In this document: positions 16,933 through 26,086 of the stretch, one piece after another
Position numbering within the stretch: position 1 is the first letter of the stretch
Layout of the letters: every line of letters begins with the position of its first letter
Assembly (NCBI RefSeq): GCF_030506285.1
Contig: NZ_CP119422.1
Coordinates: 5,877,501 to 5,941,500, forward strand
DNA from: Catalinimonas niigatensis
Lineage (GTDB): Bacteria > Bacteroidota > Bacteroidia > Cytophagales > Cyclobacteriaceae
DNA: 64,000 bases
Reading direction: 5' to 3'
The notes under the pieces: generated by a model
The model's database searches: none
Seen by the model: only the letters and a program-made list of their open reading frames with translations
Told to the model about the DNA's origin: nothing
Position numbers and translations under genes: made by a program

Positions 16933-16997
16933 TAAAGCTCATAAAATTCTCATTAAATAAGAATGATCTAAATCACTGCTGAGACTGATCTAGATCA
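16933..16997 (-). promoter_or_regulatory. Paired boxes upstream of the DUF2267/tyrosinase operon
   Basis: Box TGATCTAAATCA (16964-16975) and box TGATCTAGATCA (16986-16997, a perfect palindrome) have centres 22 bp apart. On the minus strand GAGCTTTA (16940-16933) starts 29.5 bp from the proximal centre and keeps the A and TTT of TAnnTTTG. Confidence 0.8.
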
Positions 16998-17562
16998 ATA
17001 GAGAGATTAATTTGGATTGAAGCTGGAAATCATCACTTCCTTTTCTGATTTGTATTTATGATTGGGTAGTTTTTGGTAATGAATGCATGATCTTTCCTGA
17101 TGGGAGAGCTTTTACAATGAAGGAATTCTGTGCAGTTTATGCCGTGTTATTATTTTGTACTATAAAGCAAAAGATACCTGATTGAGAACAGGGGCCTGGT
17201 GTGATAGAAATTGGCACCTGAATAACTCTGAAAGAAGTTTTTAAACCTGTTACGCTCTAAAACCAATATGGCTGAGCGGAATCAAATCTTAGGAATATTT
17301 ATGGAATGGATAAATGATTAAACAGTAAATGCTAATATGCGTCATCCATCATATTTTGTTTAGATATCCATGTGCTTTTGTTTATAGTTTATTTAGGTAT
17401 TTAATATATATCCTACCCACTCACTGATTTATGTGAATACCGGAAAATTGGAAAGTGCTCCTTTTGTTTTAGATTGACAGGGTTTTCTTTTGTATGATAT
17501 TGCCTTATGTGATAAAGTCTACGGGGGAATGCGATTGTTTCTCTGAAACCGGAAACTCCAGG
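16998..17562. other. Intergenic, no gene recognised
   Basis: About 560 bases between the paired boxes and the 3' end of groEL. I see only short frames full of stops, no RNA fold or repeat that I can support, and no clear terminator for groEL. Confidence 0.6.
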
Positions 17563-19179
17563 CTAAATATATTCAGGTATGGGAGTGGTACTTTTCTCCT
17601 GATCAGGCTTATTGACGATGACACATTCTGTTGTCAAAAGCATACCGGCAATAGAAGCTGCGTATTCCAAAGCCAAACGACTTACTTTGGTAGGATCTAT
17701 AATACCAGCCACATATAAATTCCCGTAAGTCTCATTTTTAGCATTAAAGCCAAAATCAGCGGTACCCTTTTTTACTTTATACATCACTTCAGATTCTTCT
17801 ACTCCTGTATTGATCACAATTTGTCTCAAAGGTTCTTCTAATGCTTTTTTGACAATATCAACTCCAGCTTTTTCATCTTCATTGAGCGTTTCTATCTTCT
17901 GTAGAACTGATAAGGTTCTGATGTAGGCTACTCCACCACCGGGAACAATCCCTTCTTCAACGGCAGCCCTGGTAGCATGAAGGGCATCATCCACGCGGTC
18001 TTTTTTTTCATTTAACTCAATCTCAGTAGCTGCGCCTACATAAATGATACCCACTCCTCCGGAAAGTTTGGCTAACCTACCTTCCAGCTTTTCTTTATCA
18101 TACTTTCCGCTGGTTTTTTTTAGCTGCATCTTAATAGCGCTAATCAGCTTTTCAAGTGATTTTTTATCTCCTTTTCCACCAATGAGCGTAGTAGTATTTT
18201 TATCTATCACTACTTTATCACACCCTCCCAAATGTTCAGGTTTTACATTTTCCAGTTTAAGGCCTTTATCCTCAGAAATCAAAGTGCCTCCTGTCAGTAC
18301 TGCCATATCTTGTAATATCTCTTTGCGATTATCTCCGTAAGAAGGGGCTCTCACAGCGGCAATTTTTAGTGCACCTCTGAGTTTATTCACAACCAGCGTA
18401 GCTAATGCGTCTCCTTCCAAATCTTCAGCAATGATCAGCAATGGTTTGGTACTTTTATTGATTTCATCCAGGATGGGCAGGAGTTCTTTGATAGAGGAAA
18501 TTTTTTTGTCATAAATAAGCAAGTAAGGATTCTCGAGAATCACTTCCATCTCATCAGACTCTGTAATGAAGTAAGGTGACAAATAACCTCTGTCAAACTG
18601 CATGCCTTCTACCAACGCTACGGAAGTCTCAATTCCTTTGGCTTCTTCTACTGTAATCACTCCATCCTTACCTGCTTTTTGCATGGCTTCGGCGATTAAT
18701 TTTCCAATCACCTCATCATTGTTGGCAGAGATGCCGGCAACTTGTTCTATTTTAGAAAAATCACTGCCTACCTCTATTGAGATGCGATGTAATTCCTCAA
18801 CGACGGCCTTCACTGCTTTATCAATCCCTTTTTTTAAATCCATAGGATTCATGCCAGCTTCTACTCTTTTAATTCCGTTGGTGATCATGGATTGAGCCAG
18901 CAAAGTAGCTGTAGTAGTACCATCACCAGCGGCTTCGGAAGTTTTGGTAGCTACCTGCTTGAGCATTTTAGCTCCCATATTTTCTATTGGATCTTCCAGC
19001 TCTATTGCTTTGGCAACCGTCACTCCGTCTTTGAAGATGTGCAGTGAACCATCACTTTTTTCAATCACCACATTTCTGCCTTTGGGGCCTAAGGTGACGG
19101 TTACCGCTTTTTCCATGATATCCACGCCTCTTTTGAGGCGGTTACGCGCTTCCTGTTCATACACTATTTGCTTTGCCAT
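17563..19179 (-). CDS. groL: GroEL-type chaperonin, second copy without GGM tail
   Basis: A 538-residue Hsp60. The ATPase motifs are intact: [41 protein letters not shown] (catalytic Asp86) and [18 protein letters not shown]. The chaperonin folds proteins in the cytosol with GroES. No groES is adjacent, and the C-terminus ends [17 protein letters not shown] rather than the Gly-Gly-Met repeats of housekeeping GroEL, both signs of a specialised paralogue. It is alone on the minus strand with a paired-box promoter and a perfect -7 element, so it should be induced with the rest of the island rather than by heat alone. Confidence 0.95.
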   Translation of the reverse strand: MAKQIVYEQEARNRLKRGVDIMEKAVTVTLGPKGRNVVIEKSDGSLHIFKDGVTVAKAIELEDPIENMGAKMLKQVATKTSEAAGDGTTTATLLAQSMITNGIKRVEAGMNPMDLKKGIDKAVKAVVEELHRISIEVGSDFSKIEQVAGISANNDEVIGKLIAEAMQKAGKDGVITVEEAKGIETSVALVEGMQFDRGYLSPYFITESDEMEVILENPYLLIYDKKISSIKELLPILDEINKSTKPLLIIAEDLEGDALATLVVNKLRGALKIAAVRAPSYGDNRKEILQDMAVLTGGTLISEDKGLKLENVKPEHLGGCDKVVIDKNTTTLIGGKGDKKSLEKLISAIKMQLKKTSGKYDKEKLEGRLAKLSGGVGIIYVGAATEIELNEKKDRVDDALHATRAAVEEGIVPGGGVAYIRTLSVLQKIETLNEDEKAGVDIVKKALEEPLRQIVINTGVEESEVMYKVKKGTADFGFNAKNETYGNLYVAGIIDPTKVSRLALEYAASIAGMLLTTECVIVNKPDQEKSTTPIPEYI

Positions 19180-19206
19180 ATTCGTTGAATTGTGGTGTTA
19201 TAACAG

Positions 19207-19271
19207 CAAAGGTACAAGAGACAATGTATGCCAGTGGTGACAAATATCATTGGAATAATTGATTTGGATCA
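19207..19271 (-). promoter_or_regulatory. Paired boxes and -7 element of the groEL promoter
   Basis: Box TGACAAATATCA (19238-19249) and box TGATTTGGATCA (19260-19271) have centres exactly 22 bp apart. On the minus strand TACCTTTG (19214-19207) is a perfect TAnnTTTG and begins 29.5 bp from the proximal box centre, the same geometry as at 1414. Confidence 0.85.
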
Positions 19272-19361
19272 GTGAGAATAAGAAGCCAACGAGTGAGTTG
19301 GTGAAGTAATTTTGCAGTAGCTCAAATTAAAAAAAGTGCTAGGAATGGTTTAAGAAGTGTC

Positions 19362-19415
19362 ATGAAAATTTATGAAAATTGTTGTGAAAAAAAACTGTTT
19401 TTCATAAATTTTCAT
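19362..19415. repeat. 17-bp perfect inverted repeat between divergent genes
   Basis: ATGAAAATTTATGAAAA (19362-19378) and its exact reverse complement (19399-19415) flank a 20-base spacer. Each arm also contains ATGAAAAT twice. It lies upstream of both groEL and the histidine kinase gene, so it is not an ordinary terminator; an operator or a structured leader is possible. Confidence 0.8.
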
Positions 19416-19677
19416 ACCAAAAAACTTTTCTGTACTCAAATTAGAAGTGTAAATATTTTTTGAACAATTAAGCTTCCGATGATTGGATAGAAAAGGATCA
19501 ATAGGACGAATAAGTTTTCTTTAAAATTTTAAACCAAGTAACAGAATAGCCCTCCAACCATTTAGGTGTAAATTCCTGAAGAAGCAAAAATGCTAAACCT
19601 TCGCAATGCAGAAAAAAAAGAATAGTTTATGCCTTACGCACTTATACTAAATTTTATTAAAATCTTAATCTCATACA

Positions 19678-21081
19678 ATGAAAAGTATGGTGGATAACAA
19701 AAAACTATTGCATGCACTTTTTCAGGCTTCCGTGGATGGAATATTAGTTGTAAATCATGCGGGTATAGTTGTAATGGCAAATCCAAGTTGTCTGCGGATG
19801 TTTGGATATGATGAACATGAACTTATCGGGCAACCATTAGAAATACTTCTTAATCCAGCAGTGAGAACCACGCATAGCGAGCTGAGGTCTTCTTTTTTTA
19901 ATTCCCCTCATACACGTCCTATGGGCTTGGGACGCGACCTTCAGGGACAAAGGAAAAATGGTCAAATGTTTCCTGTTGAAGTGAGTTTAAATTATATGAA
20001 AGTAGACAGGCAAATGTATGCGGTAGCTATCATCACAGATATTACAACCAGAAAGGCAGCTGAAGAAGCATTAAAGCATGAAAAAGAAGTAGCACAAATG
20101 TACCTGGATACAGCAGCCTCTGTTTTTTTGGCACTGGATAAGCATGGAAAAGTCAAAATGATCAATCAGAAAGGATGTCAAGTACTGGGATATACTGAGG
20201 GTGAAATGCTGGGGAAAGACTGGTTTGAGTACTTTTTGCCTGCTTGTGAAAAAGAAAGAGTGCGTGAGGTGTTCTCAACCCTTATGCAGGGAAAAATAAA
20301 TTCGCTAGAGTTTTATGAGAATCAAATACTAACTAAAAATCATGAAGAGCGGCTCATTGAATGGCACAATGTAATGATGCTGGATCAACAGGGCCAACCC
20401 TCTGGAACATTAAGTTCAGGGATAGACATCACTGAAAAAAGAAGAACGGAGACTAAGGTAATGAAGGCGCTGATTGAAGGGCAGGAAGCCGAAAGGGAAA
20501 GGGTAGCCACAGAGTTACACGATGGTTTAGGGCAAGGTCTGAGTGTCATGCAGATGAATATAAAGGCCTTAGAAGTTGCCTGTGTAGAACCTGCTCCAAA
20601 AGAAATTTTACAAAAATTAAATGAAGTGCTCAGCCTTACAATCAAGGAAGTAAAATCCATTGCCAGGAATCTCATGCCTGCTGTACTCAAGGATTATGGT
20701 TTGGAAAAAGCTTTGGAGTATTTGTGTCAGAGTGTAAATGAAAGTAATCATGTTAGGGTAAAATTTCAAAGCTACCATATGGATAAAAGAATAGAAAGTT
20801 CAAAGAAAAAAGCTTTGTATAGAGTAACTCAGGAACTCCTCAATAATATTCTCAAACATGCAGAGGCAGAAGAAGTGAATGTACAGCTTTTCGGACATCA
20901 AAAAAGTATTTCCTTAGTGGTAGAAGATGATGGTAAAGGGTTTGATCCATTTGCACAGAATCAGGGTTTTGGCTTAAGAAACATTGAAAGCAGAGTAAAG
21001 GCATTTGAAGGAAAGCTATGTATTGATACTAAAAAAGGACACGGAACGACAGTAGCCATTGAAATTCCTTTGGAAGCGTGA
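19678..21081 (+). CDS. Cytosolic PAS-PAS histidine kinase, NarL/DosS-type (HisKA_3)
   Basis: A 467-residue kinase without membrane segments. Two PAS domains (about 8-130: LFQASVDGILVVNHAGIVVM; about 140-258: AASVFLALDKHGKVKMIN) precede a HisKA_3 dimerisation domain with ERERVATELHDGLGQGLSVM (His281), and an HATPase domain (QELLNNILKHAEAEEVNV; VVEDDGKGFDP; GFGLRNIESRV). Kinases of this class phosphorylate NarL-type regulators. None is adjacent, but an orphan NarL-type regulator lies at 40454-41119. The PAS domains could sense redox state or a ligand; no heme or Fe-S Cys pattern is evident to me. No paired box precedes it. Confidence 0.9.
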   Translation: MKSMVDNKKLLHALFQASVDGILVVNHAGIVVMANPSCLRMFGYDEHELIGQPLEILLNPAVRTTHSELRSSFFNSPHTRPMGLGRDLQGQRKNGQMFPVEVSLNYMKVDRQMYAVAIITDITTRKAAEEALKHEKEVAQMYLDTAASVFLALDKHGKVKMINQKGCQVLGYTEGEMLGKDWFEYFLPACEKERVREVFSTLMQGKINSLEFYENQILTKNHEERLIEWHNVMMLDQQGQPSGTLSSGIDITEKRRTETKVMKALIEGQEAERERVATELHDGLGQGLSVMQMNIKALEVACVEPAPKEILQKLNEVLSLTIKEVKSIARNLMPAVLKDYGLEKALEYLCQSVNESNHVRVKFQSYHMDKRIESSKKKALYRVTQELLNNILKHAEAEEVNVQLFGHQKSISLVVEDDGKGFDPFAQNQGFGLRNIESRVKAFEGKLCIDTKKGHGTTVAIEIPLEA

Positions 21082-21161
21082 AAAAAAGTTAACATAAGAT
21101 TACAGTAGTATAAAAATATCATTACTATTTCTTGAATACTGATGAAAGAGAAAATGAGCAG

Positions 21162-21226
21162 TGATGTGAATCATTCTCCCTGATGATTTTCATCATCTCA
21201 AATGTAGTAGTGAATGGCTAAGATTG
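21162..21226 (+). promoter_or_regulatory. Paired boxes upstream of the PepSY-like gene
   Basis: Box TGATGTGAATCA (21162-21173) and box TGATTTTCATCA (21184-21195), both perfect, have centres 22 bp apart. TAAGATTG (21219-21226), one change from TAnnTTTG, begins exactly 29.5 bp after the centre of the second box. Confidence 0.8.
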
Positions 21227-21288
21227 TTGAGATTCAGTTAACTGAATCTCAAAACAATTTTTCTATAACCTTAAAAATTTAAGAAGCC

Positions 21289-21795
21289 ATGAAACTATCT
21301 AAATTATTGTTATGTCTGGGAGTGCTTACTTTTGGATTTACTTTACCCTCATTTGCTCAAGTGGTGTTGCCTGGAATTGAAATAGTAGCAACAAACTATA
21401 AATACCTTAATTCGGTAGGGGAGGAGGCGGCTGTTCCGGTGAAACAAATTGAAGAGAAAGTAGCCTCTTTTGATGTGAAGAGTGCAGATTTTTACCAGGA
21501 TGATTATGATACTTACTTTGTGTCTTTTTATATTCCTGAAGGAAAAGTTCTGGCTTCATATGATAAGAATGGAAAACTTTTGCGTACCATAGAAAGGTTT
21601 AAAGATGTGGATGTACCCATGGCAGTAAGAGAGGCTGTGGCCAAAAGATTTCCTCAGTGGAGTATTGCCAAAGATGCGTATCTGGTGAATTACCATGACA
21701 CAAAAGGGGTGACCAAGAAGACCTATAAACTCACTTTAGAAAATGGAAGTGAACGTCTAAAAGTCAAAATGAATGATACTGGAGAATTCATTTGA
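21289..21795 (+). CDS. Secreted PepSY-like (BLIP-fold-like) protein
   Basis: A 168-residue protein with a signal peptide (MKLSKLLLCLGVLTFGFTLPSFAQ). The mature part has two related beta-rich halves: YQDDYDTYFVSFYIPEGKVLASYDKNGKLLRTIE, then VPMAVREAVAKRFPQWSIAKDAYLVNY and a closing TYKLTLENGSERLKVKMNDTGEFI. This is the pattern of Bacteroidota PepSY-like/DUF2874-like periplasmic proteins (V..a....fp......a..v.....yk..l..g......f...G). Probably periplasmic, function unknown. It has its own paired-box promoter and a strong terminator, so it is a single-gene transcript. Confidence 0.75.
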   Translation: MKLSKLLLCLGVLTFGFTLPSFAQVVLPGIEIVATNYKYLNSVGEEAAVPVKQIEEKVASFDVKSADFYQDDYDTYFVSFYIPEGKVLASYDKNGKLLRTIERFKDVDVPMAVREAVAKRFPQWSIAKDAYLVNYHDTKGVTKKTYKLTLENGSERLKVKMNDTGEFI

Positions 21796-21818
21796 AAAAT
21801 GAAGTAAAACGGCAAAAG

Positions 21819-21846
21819 AGCTACTTGAAAAAGTAGCTTTTTTTTT
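21819..21846. terminator. Intrinsic terminator after the PepSY-like gene
   Basis: An 8-bp stem AGCTACTT / AAGTAGCT with a GAAA tetraloop (21819-21838), followed by a run of nine T (21838-21846). Confidence 0.9.
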
Positions 21847-21913
21847 GTTGGTAAACTGCTCTTTAGGAATACGTTTGAATGATTATCCATCATGGTGAGG
21901 GTAAGAAAAACAG

Positions 21914-22138
21914 TTATCTTTTCAACAGGTGATAATGAGTGCCATCAAAGGCATAATGTAAGCCGGTCTCCTGCAATGCTCTATCTACATCTATTTGGCT
22001 AAGCGAACCTTTTATATCATGAATCCTGTGATGAGGAAGGGGATGAAGCTTTACATTACTGTTAAACATATGGAGATAGTTTTTTAAATCTTCAACCGTT
22101 TTCAACGCTAAGTGGCCTGCATAAACAATAGTCTCCAT
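21914..22138 (-). CDS. Small hypothetical protein
   Basis: A 74-residue protein, not recognised. METIVYAGHLALKTVEDLKNYL then a His/Pro-rich LHPLPHHRIHDIKGSL segment and a final LQETGLHYAFDGTHYHLLK. No signal peptide or membrane segment. It is the last gene of a likely three-gene operon (22724-24883, 22176-22721, this gene; gaps 2 and 37 bp). It may be a small partner or regulator of the P-loop protein upstream, which is only inferred from position. Confidence 0.6.
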   Translation of the reverse strand: METIVYAGHLALKTVEDLKNYLHMFNSNVKLHPLPHHRIHDIKGSLSQIDVDRALQETGLHYAFDGTHYHLLKR

Positions 22139-22175
22139 GATAGTATATTTTGTAGTAGTGATTTAAGAAAAAGTA

Positions 22176-22721
22176 TCAGCCGGAGTACAGTGATCTATGA
22201 GCTTTCACACATGTTGTTTTGATAAACTTAGCTATTTTTGTGCTCACTTCGCAGGGTGATATCAGGCTTGTGTCAATGAGAGGAGATTTTGAATTAAATT
22301 CCTCTTCATGGTTGATGATCCACTGATTACACATTTGTTGTTCTCTGATCTTCTCCTCCGGCCATCCTCTGGCCGCTAATCTTTCAATGATTTCTTCATC
22401 ACTACAACATAACCTGATAAAGTAAGGTGTGAATAGATGACTAATATCAACCCGTTCAAACTCATAAGGAAAGAACATGCCACAAATGATACTAATCCTG
22501 CGATTTAAGTAGAGTTGGTATGCCACATAAATCCATGAACTCTTAATGGAATTCCAGTCTTCAAGGGTGGGATAAAGAGCATCCATGTCAATAACAATAT
22601 GCTTGGGACACAGTGGATATAACGACGGAATAATTACCGTCTTGCCTGTTCCGGCAGCACCGGTTACAAAAAAAATGAGAGGCTTACGCCTATCTCTACT
22701 GCTAAATTTTTTTTCGGACAT
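22176..22721 (-). CDS. P-loop nucleotide kinase-like protein
   Basis: A 181-residue cytosolic protein with Walker A VTGAAGTGKTVIIPSL (about residues 19-34) and an Asp-containing second strand (HIVIDMDALYPTLEDW) typical of small kinases of the AAA_33/zeta-toxin-like or adenylate-kinase-like fold. DEEIIERLAARGWPEEKI resembles the lid region of such kinases. The substrate cannot be deduced. Related P-loop domains are fused to COG2187 phosphotransferases in other bacteria; here the COG2187 protein is encoded apart at 6182-7189. It begins 2 bp after the stop of the upstream gene. Confidence 0.75.
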   Translation of the reverse strand: MSEKKFSSRDRRKPLIFFVTGAAGTGKTVIIPSLYPLCPKHIVIDMDALYPTLEDWNSIKSSWIYVAYQLYLNRRISIICGMFFPYEFERVDISHLFTPYFIRLCCSDEEIIERLAARGWPEEKIREQQMCNQWIINHEEEFNSKSPLIDTSLISPCEVSTKIAKFIKTTCVKAHRSLYSG

Positions 22722-22723
22722 AG

Positions 22724-24883
22724 TTATTGATTGGAGCGTCCACGATTACTGTTTTTTTTACTTGTAGTCGTTTTTCTGGTAGTTTGATTGAAAGTATTGG
22801 TGCGTACCTGTCCCCGGTCTCGCATCTCTTTCTGGCGCTGTACCTGCTGTATACTGTTGTTACTTTCTCCGGGAACAGCTTTCCAGGTTCTGGTCTCTCT
22901 TTTTTGCCATTGTCCGCTCTGGTCCCGACGATAAATATTTCCTTGGCGGTCTGTATAGACATTGTTGGACATATCTCGGGAAGGAAGTGCCTGTCGGGTA
23001 CGCTGGCTGGCTGTACTGGCTGGTTGCCTGCCGCTATTTTGAGGAGGTGTAGTAGTTTGTTGGCTTCTTCCTCTGGAAGATTGGACATATACTCTATCAG
23101 ACCTGCGATTAATATCCCGGGTGTAGGCATCCCGGCGGTATCGATAAAGATTATTTGAGTAGGAGTTTCGCCTTGGAACAGGAAAAGATCTTTGATGTGC
23201 CCTGCTGGCCCGGTAAGAAGGGTGATAAGCGGGGCGATACATAGGAGGACCCCACCAGCCATAATAGCGATATGGTCTTTCCCAATAATACCAGCCTACA
23301 TTAAACCCCACACTCATGCTCCATCCTGTCCAGGGATCGTAAAGCATGCCGAATCCCCAGGTCAATGGTCGCGGATAGTAGAACCTGCCGTACCAGGGAC
23401 GATAGTAGTATCCGGTACCATACACAACAGTGGGGCCAAATACATACCAACCCAGGTAACCGGGCATATATCCCATATAGATAAAATCAGGTGTTACATC
23501 ATAAATGTAGACATATCTGACATGGTAGGCAGCGCTACCCGGAAGTATTCTATCTATATCAGCTGGCCGTTCAGCAGATACTACCCAAGGGCCAGTGGCA
23601 TGGGCAGAAACAAACCATACACCATTCTCCACACAAAAATATTGCTTATTGGCTCTTAATATAGTGCTTGAAGTATTCATCGCCAAATCCAGGTTAGTAC
23701 CTTCTATAGGTTCAAACTGTGGATTACCATCGTATGTCACACTACATTGGGCTGAATGTCTATCTACTCGGGCAGTTTGAGGAATCTGGGCATCCAATAC
23801 CGCCTCTTCGGCTGCTTCCGTATGTGCAACATAGACCAATACACCGTCTTTTTCCGAACCTTCAGGGATGCTTGCAAAATCTTCTGGCAATTGATCAGAG
23901 GGATGATATTGCCATGCACCATACAAAGACCTGGAGGTATACCATCTTCCGGATAAAACTATGTAATATTGCTGGCTGTCAATGTCCATGAAAATATCAT
24001 TGTCAGTGTTAGACATATACAGTAGACTTGTGCCCTCTATGGAAGCAAACTGAGGTTCTCCCTCCGACTGAATCAGTTCAGCAGGAACGGTACTGACAAG
24101 AATCTCAGGAGGTAAAGGATTTTCATAGAAGACATATTGTGAAATGGGTGTGTTTCCTTGCTGTTTTTCAATTTTCTTCTTTAACTTTTTTATTCGCTTG
24201 GGAAGTTTTTTAACCGTTTTCCAGCCTTTCGTAACCATAGCTGACTGATACCAAAATTTATCTCCGTATAGATAATAAATTTGATCATCCGGGTTCATTA
24301 CGATCAGAAAAGGTGTATTGATAATTCTGTCAATATTAAGTTCTTCATCATACCTTTGGAGAGGTTCTCCGTCTATCAATACCAACATAGTGGGTGTAGT
24401 GACATAGATAATTTTAGGAGGTTGGTTATTAAATTCTGCTGCTGATGGAATGGCTGCTGTTTCCAGGGTAGCCAGTAAATCATCTAAAGCGATATCCAGA
24501 TTCCATTGCGGTACTTGTAGTTCCAGTGAATTTTTAAGCTCATTGATCTGACTTTCCTCCCCGATATCAGGGAATCTGATATTCGTGATGGTAATATTTT
24601 CCAGGGTAGCTATACGATAATCCCTGTCTGTGAGCAAACGGGCTTCTGCCCAGATGGCGCCGAAGATAGGTTCGTTATCAGGAGCCTGTCGTATGGAAAT
24701 GGCAGCTCTTGCTTTAAGCAGATTACCCTCCAAACTTTCAGGCTGAGGCTGGTAAATGATTACTTTCTCTCCTTGGTTAAGTTGAATCTCTTTAGGCCAT
24801 GAACTCTGAGCTTGAGCGTGACTCAAAATCAGAAAAAACAGCAAAAGACTCAGGTATATATTTTTGCTTTTCATGATATTCAT
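22724..24883 (-). CDS. Large secreted protein with aromatic-rich C-terminus (carbohydrate-binding V/XII-like annotation family)
   Basis: A 719-residue protein with a signal peptide (hydrophobic LSLLLFFLILSHAQAQ). The N-terminal third (WPKEIQLNQGEKVIIYQPQPESLEGN and PIFGAIWAEARLLTDRDYR) is a pattern I recall from proteins labelled carbohydrate-binding family V/XII. The middle holds repeated short modules (YLYGDKFWYQSAMVTKGW; YIVLSGRWYTSRSLYGAW; YFCVENGVWFVSAHATGPW), a threefold W/Y repeat. About 450-560 is extremely Tyr/Trp/Gly/Pro-rich. The tail (about 570-719) is basic, Arg/Gln/Ser/Asn-rich and probably disordered. Likely periplasmic or surface; function unknown. ATG 24874 is an alternative start. 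It shares a divergent paired-box region with the Usp gene at 25101. Confidence 0.75.
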   Translation of the reverse strand: MNIMKSKNIYLSLLLFFLILSHAQAQSSWPKEIQLNQGEKVIIYQPQPESLEGNLLKARAAISIRQAPDNEPIFGAIWAEARLLTDRDYRIATLENITITNIRFPDIGEESQINELKNSLELQVPQWNLDIALDDLLATLETAAIPSAAEFNNQPPKIIYVTTPTMLVLIDGEPLQRYDEELNIDRIINTPFLIVMNPDDQIYYLYGDKFWYQSAMVTKGWKTVKKLPKRIKKLKKKIEKQQGNTPISQYVFYENPLPPEILVSTVPAELIQSEGEPQFASIEGTSLLYMSNTDNDIFMDIDSQQYYIVLSGRWYTSRSLYGAWQYHPSDQLPEDFASIPEGSEKDGVLVYVAHTEAAEEAVLDAQIPQTARVDRHSAQCSVTYDGNPQFEPIEGTNLDLAMNTSSTILRANKQYFCVENGVWFVSAHATGPWVVSAERPADIDRILPGSAAYHVRYVYIYDVTPDFIYMGYMPGYLGWYVFGPTVVYGTGYYYRPWYGRFYYPRPLTWGFGMLYDPWTGWSMSVGFNVGWYYWERPYRYYGWWGPPMYRPAYHPSYRASRAHQRSFPVPRRNSYSNNLYRYRRDAYTRDINRRSDRVYVQSSRGRSQQTTTPPQNSGRQPASTASQRTRQALPSRDMSNNVYTDRQGNIYRRDQSGQWQKRETRTWKAVPGESNNSIQQVQRQKEMRDRGQVRTNTFNQTTRKTTTSKKNSNRGRSNQ

Positions 24884-24971
24884 ATATGGGTTACAGATTG
24901 ACTTAGATCCGACTTTTTAACTTCTATCAATTGTTTGTTCAGGCATTCAGTGCATTTTTTTCCGTGAACGC

Positions 24972-25067
24972 TTAAGTTAATCCATCACGCAGGTTCACAT
25001 GCTAACCTTTATCAGTAAGAACCATGATCTTAGTCAGCGGAAGAGTGATAAATTTCTTCTAAATCGT
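24972..25067. promoter_or_regulatory. Symmetric bidirectional promoter with paired boxes (24883 operon / usp)
   Basis: Box TAACCTTTATCA (25003-25014, one or two changes) and box TGATCTTAGTCA (25025-25036) have centres 22 bp apart. Rightward, TAAATCGT (25060-25067) and leftward, TAACTTAA (24979-24972) each start 29.5 bp from the nearer box centre. Both are partial matches to TAnnTTTG, with TA at the exact position. Confidence 0.75.
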
Positions 25068-25100
25068 GTGCTTACATCCTGTTAATGATCCATTGCTATT

Positions 25101-25925
25101 ATGAAAACGATTATGACTCTCACGGACTTTTCTGTCGTTGCTAAGAATGCAGCAATATATGCCTGTGAATTGGCTTCTCTGATAGAAGGAGAAGTTATGC
25201 TCGTCCATGCCTTCCCTTTTCCTCTCCCTGTTCCCGTAAAACCTATAACAGAGAAGCAACTGGAGGAGTCCAGGAAAGATCGGGCAGAGGAGTTGAGGTC
25301 CTTGACTCATGAGCTTCATGAAAGTTACCCTGTTTTGATGCAGCATCAGATGATAGAAGGCTTTCTGCTTGAGGAGCTAAATAAACTGATTACTCATGAT
25401 GAAGTAGATCTTGTAATGATGGGTTTGAGAAGAGAGGATAAACTTACCCGGGGGCTGTTTGGGAGTGTGGCTGCTTATGTCATAGAAAAAGCAGCTTTTC
25501 CCGTCTTAGTGATTCCAGAGGGTAGCCGTTTCAAAAAAATCAAAAAAATTGTCTTTGCCACGGACTTTATCAACCTGGAAGACCCCCTGCATTTAAAACC
25601 TATACGGGAGTTGGCAGAAATTTTTAATGCCGAAATACAGATATTGCATGTATTTAGAAAAAGTCATTCTATAGATCCACATTTTGCCATAGCCAGACTT
25701 CAGATGGATAGATATTTTTACCCTTCCCATTGTTCGTATCATCTTGAAGAAGAAGAGAATATACTGGAGCGTATAGAAGAGTTTGTAGAAAAGGAAGATG
25801 CTGGAATAGTCGCTATCATTTCCCATAGGTATACTTTCTGGGAGAAACTGGTAAAAAGTACTCATACCAGAAAGATACTGTTTGAAACAAGCGTTCCCTT
25901 ACTTGTGATTCCTGATTTAAAATAA
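25101..25925 (+). CDS. Universal stress protein, two Usp domains
   Basis: A 274-residue cytosolic protein of two Usp folds. Domain 1 (about 1-145) begins MKTIMTLTDFSVVAKNAAIYA and has the nucleotide-loop region MMGLRREDKLTRGLFGSVAAYV followed by FPVLVIPEG. Domain 2 (about 148-274) starts IKKIVFATDF and ends FETSVPLLVIPDL, without a clear Gly-rich loop. It is a paralogue of the genes at 2 and 1414. Its start lies about 70 bp after the proximal box of a symmetric paired-box promoter. Confidence 0.9.
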   Translation: MKTIMTLTDFSVVAKNAAIYACELASLIEGEVMLVHAFPFPLPVPVKPITEKQLEESRKDRAEELRSLTHELHESYPVLMQHQMIEGFLLEELNKLITHDEVDLVMMGLRREDKLTRGLFGSVAAYVIEKAAFPVLVIPEGSRFKKIKKIVFATDFINLEDPLHLKPIRELAEIFNAEIQILHVFRKSHSIDPHFAIARLQMDRYFYPSHCSYHLEEEENILERIEEFVEKEDAGIVAIISHRYTFWEKLVKSTHTRKILFETSVPLLVIPDLK

Positions 25926-26086
25926 ATTATTTTTTATGCCTGGGAAAAGTTCTGGTATGCCAAAATTATTAATAGCATGAGGCATATCATCTAATTTTCT
26001 ACGCATTATACTTACTTGTGTAAATACGTGTTTTCCCTATATTATTGGAATTGAAAAGCTTCTAAATTTATGCTTTTGACTGCCTA

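Noticed and set aside
22727-23659. Plus-strand frames opposite the large secreted protein
   Set aside because: They mirror the low-complexity Tyr/Trp/Arg-rich coding sequence and have no family features.
25978-25989. TGAGGCATATCA as a further regulatory box
   Set aside because: One mismatch, no partner at 22 bp and no -7 element at the standard distance; expected by chance.
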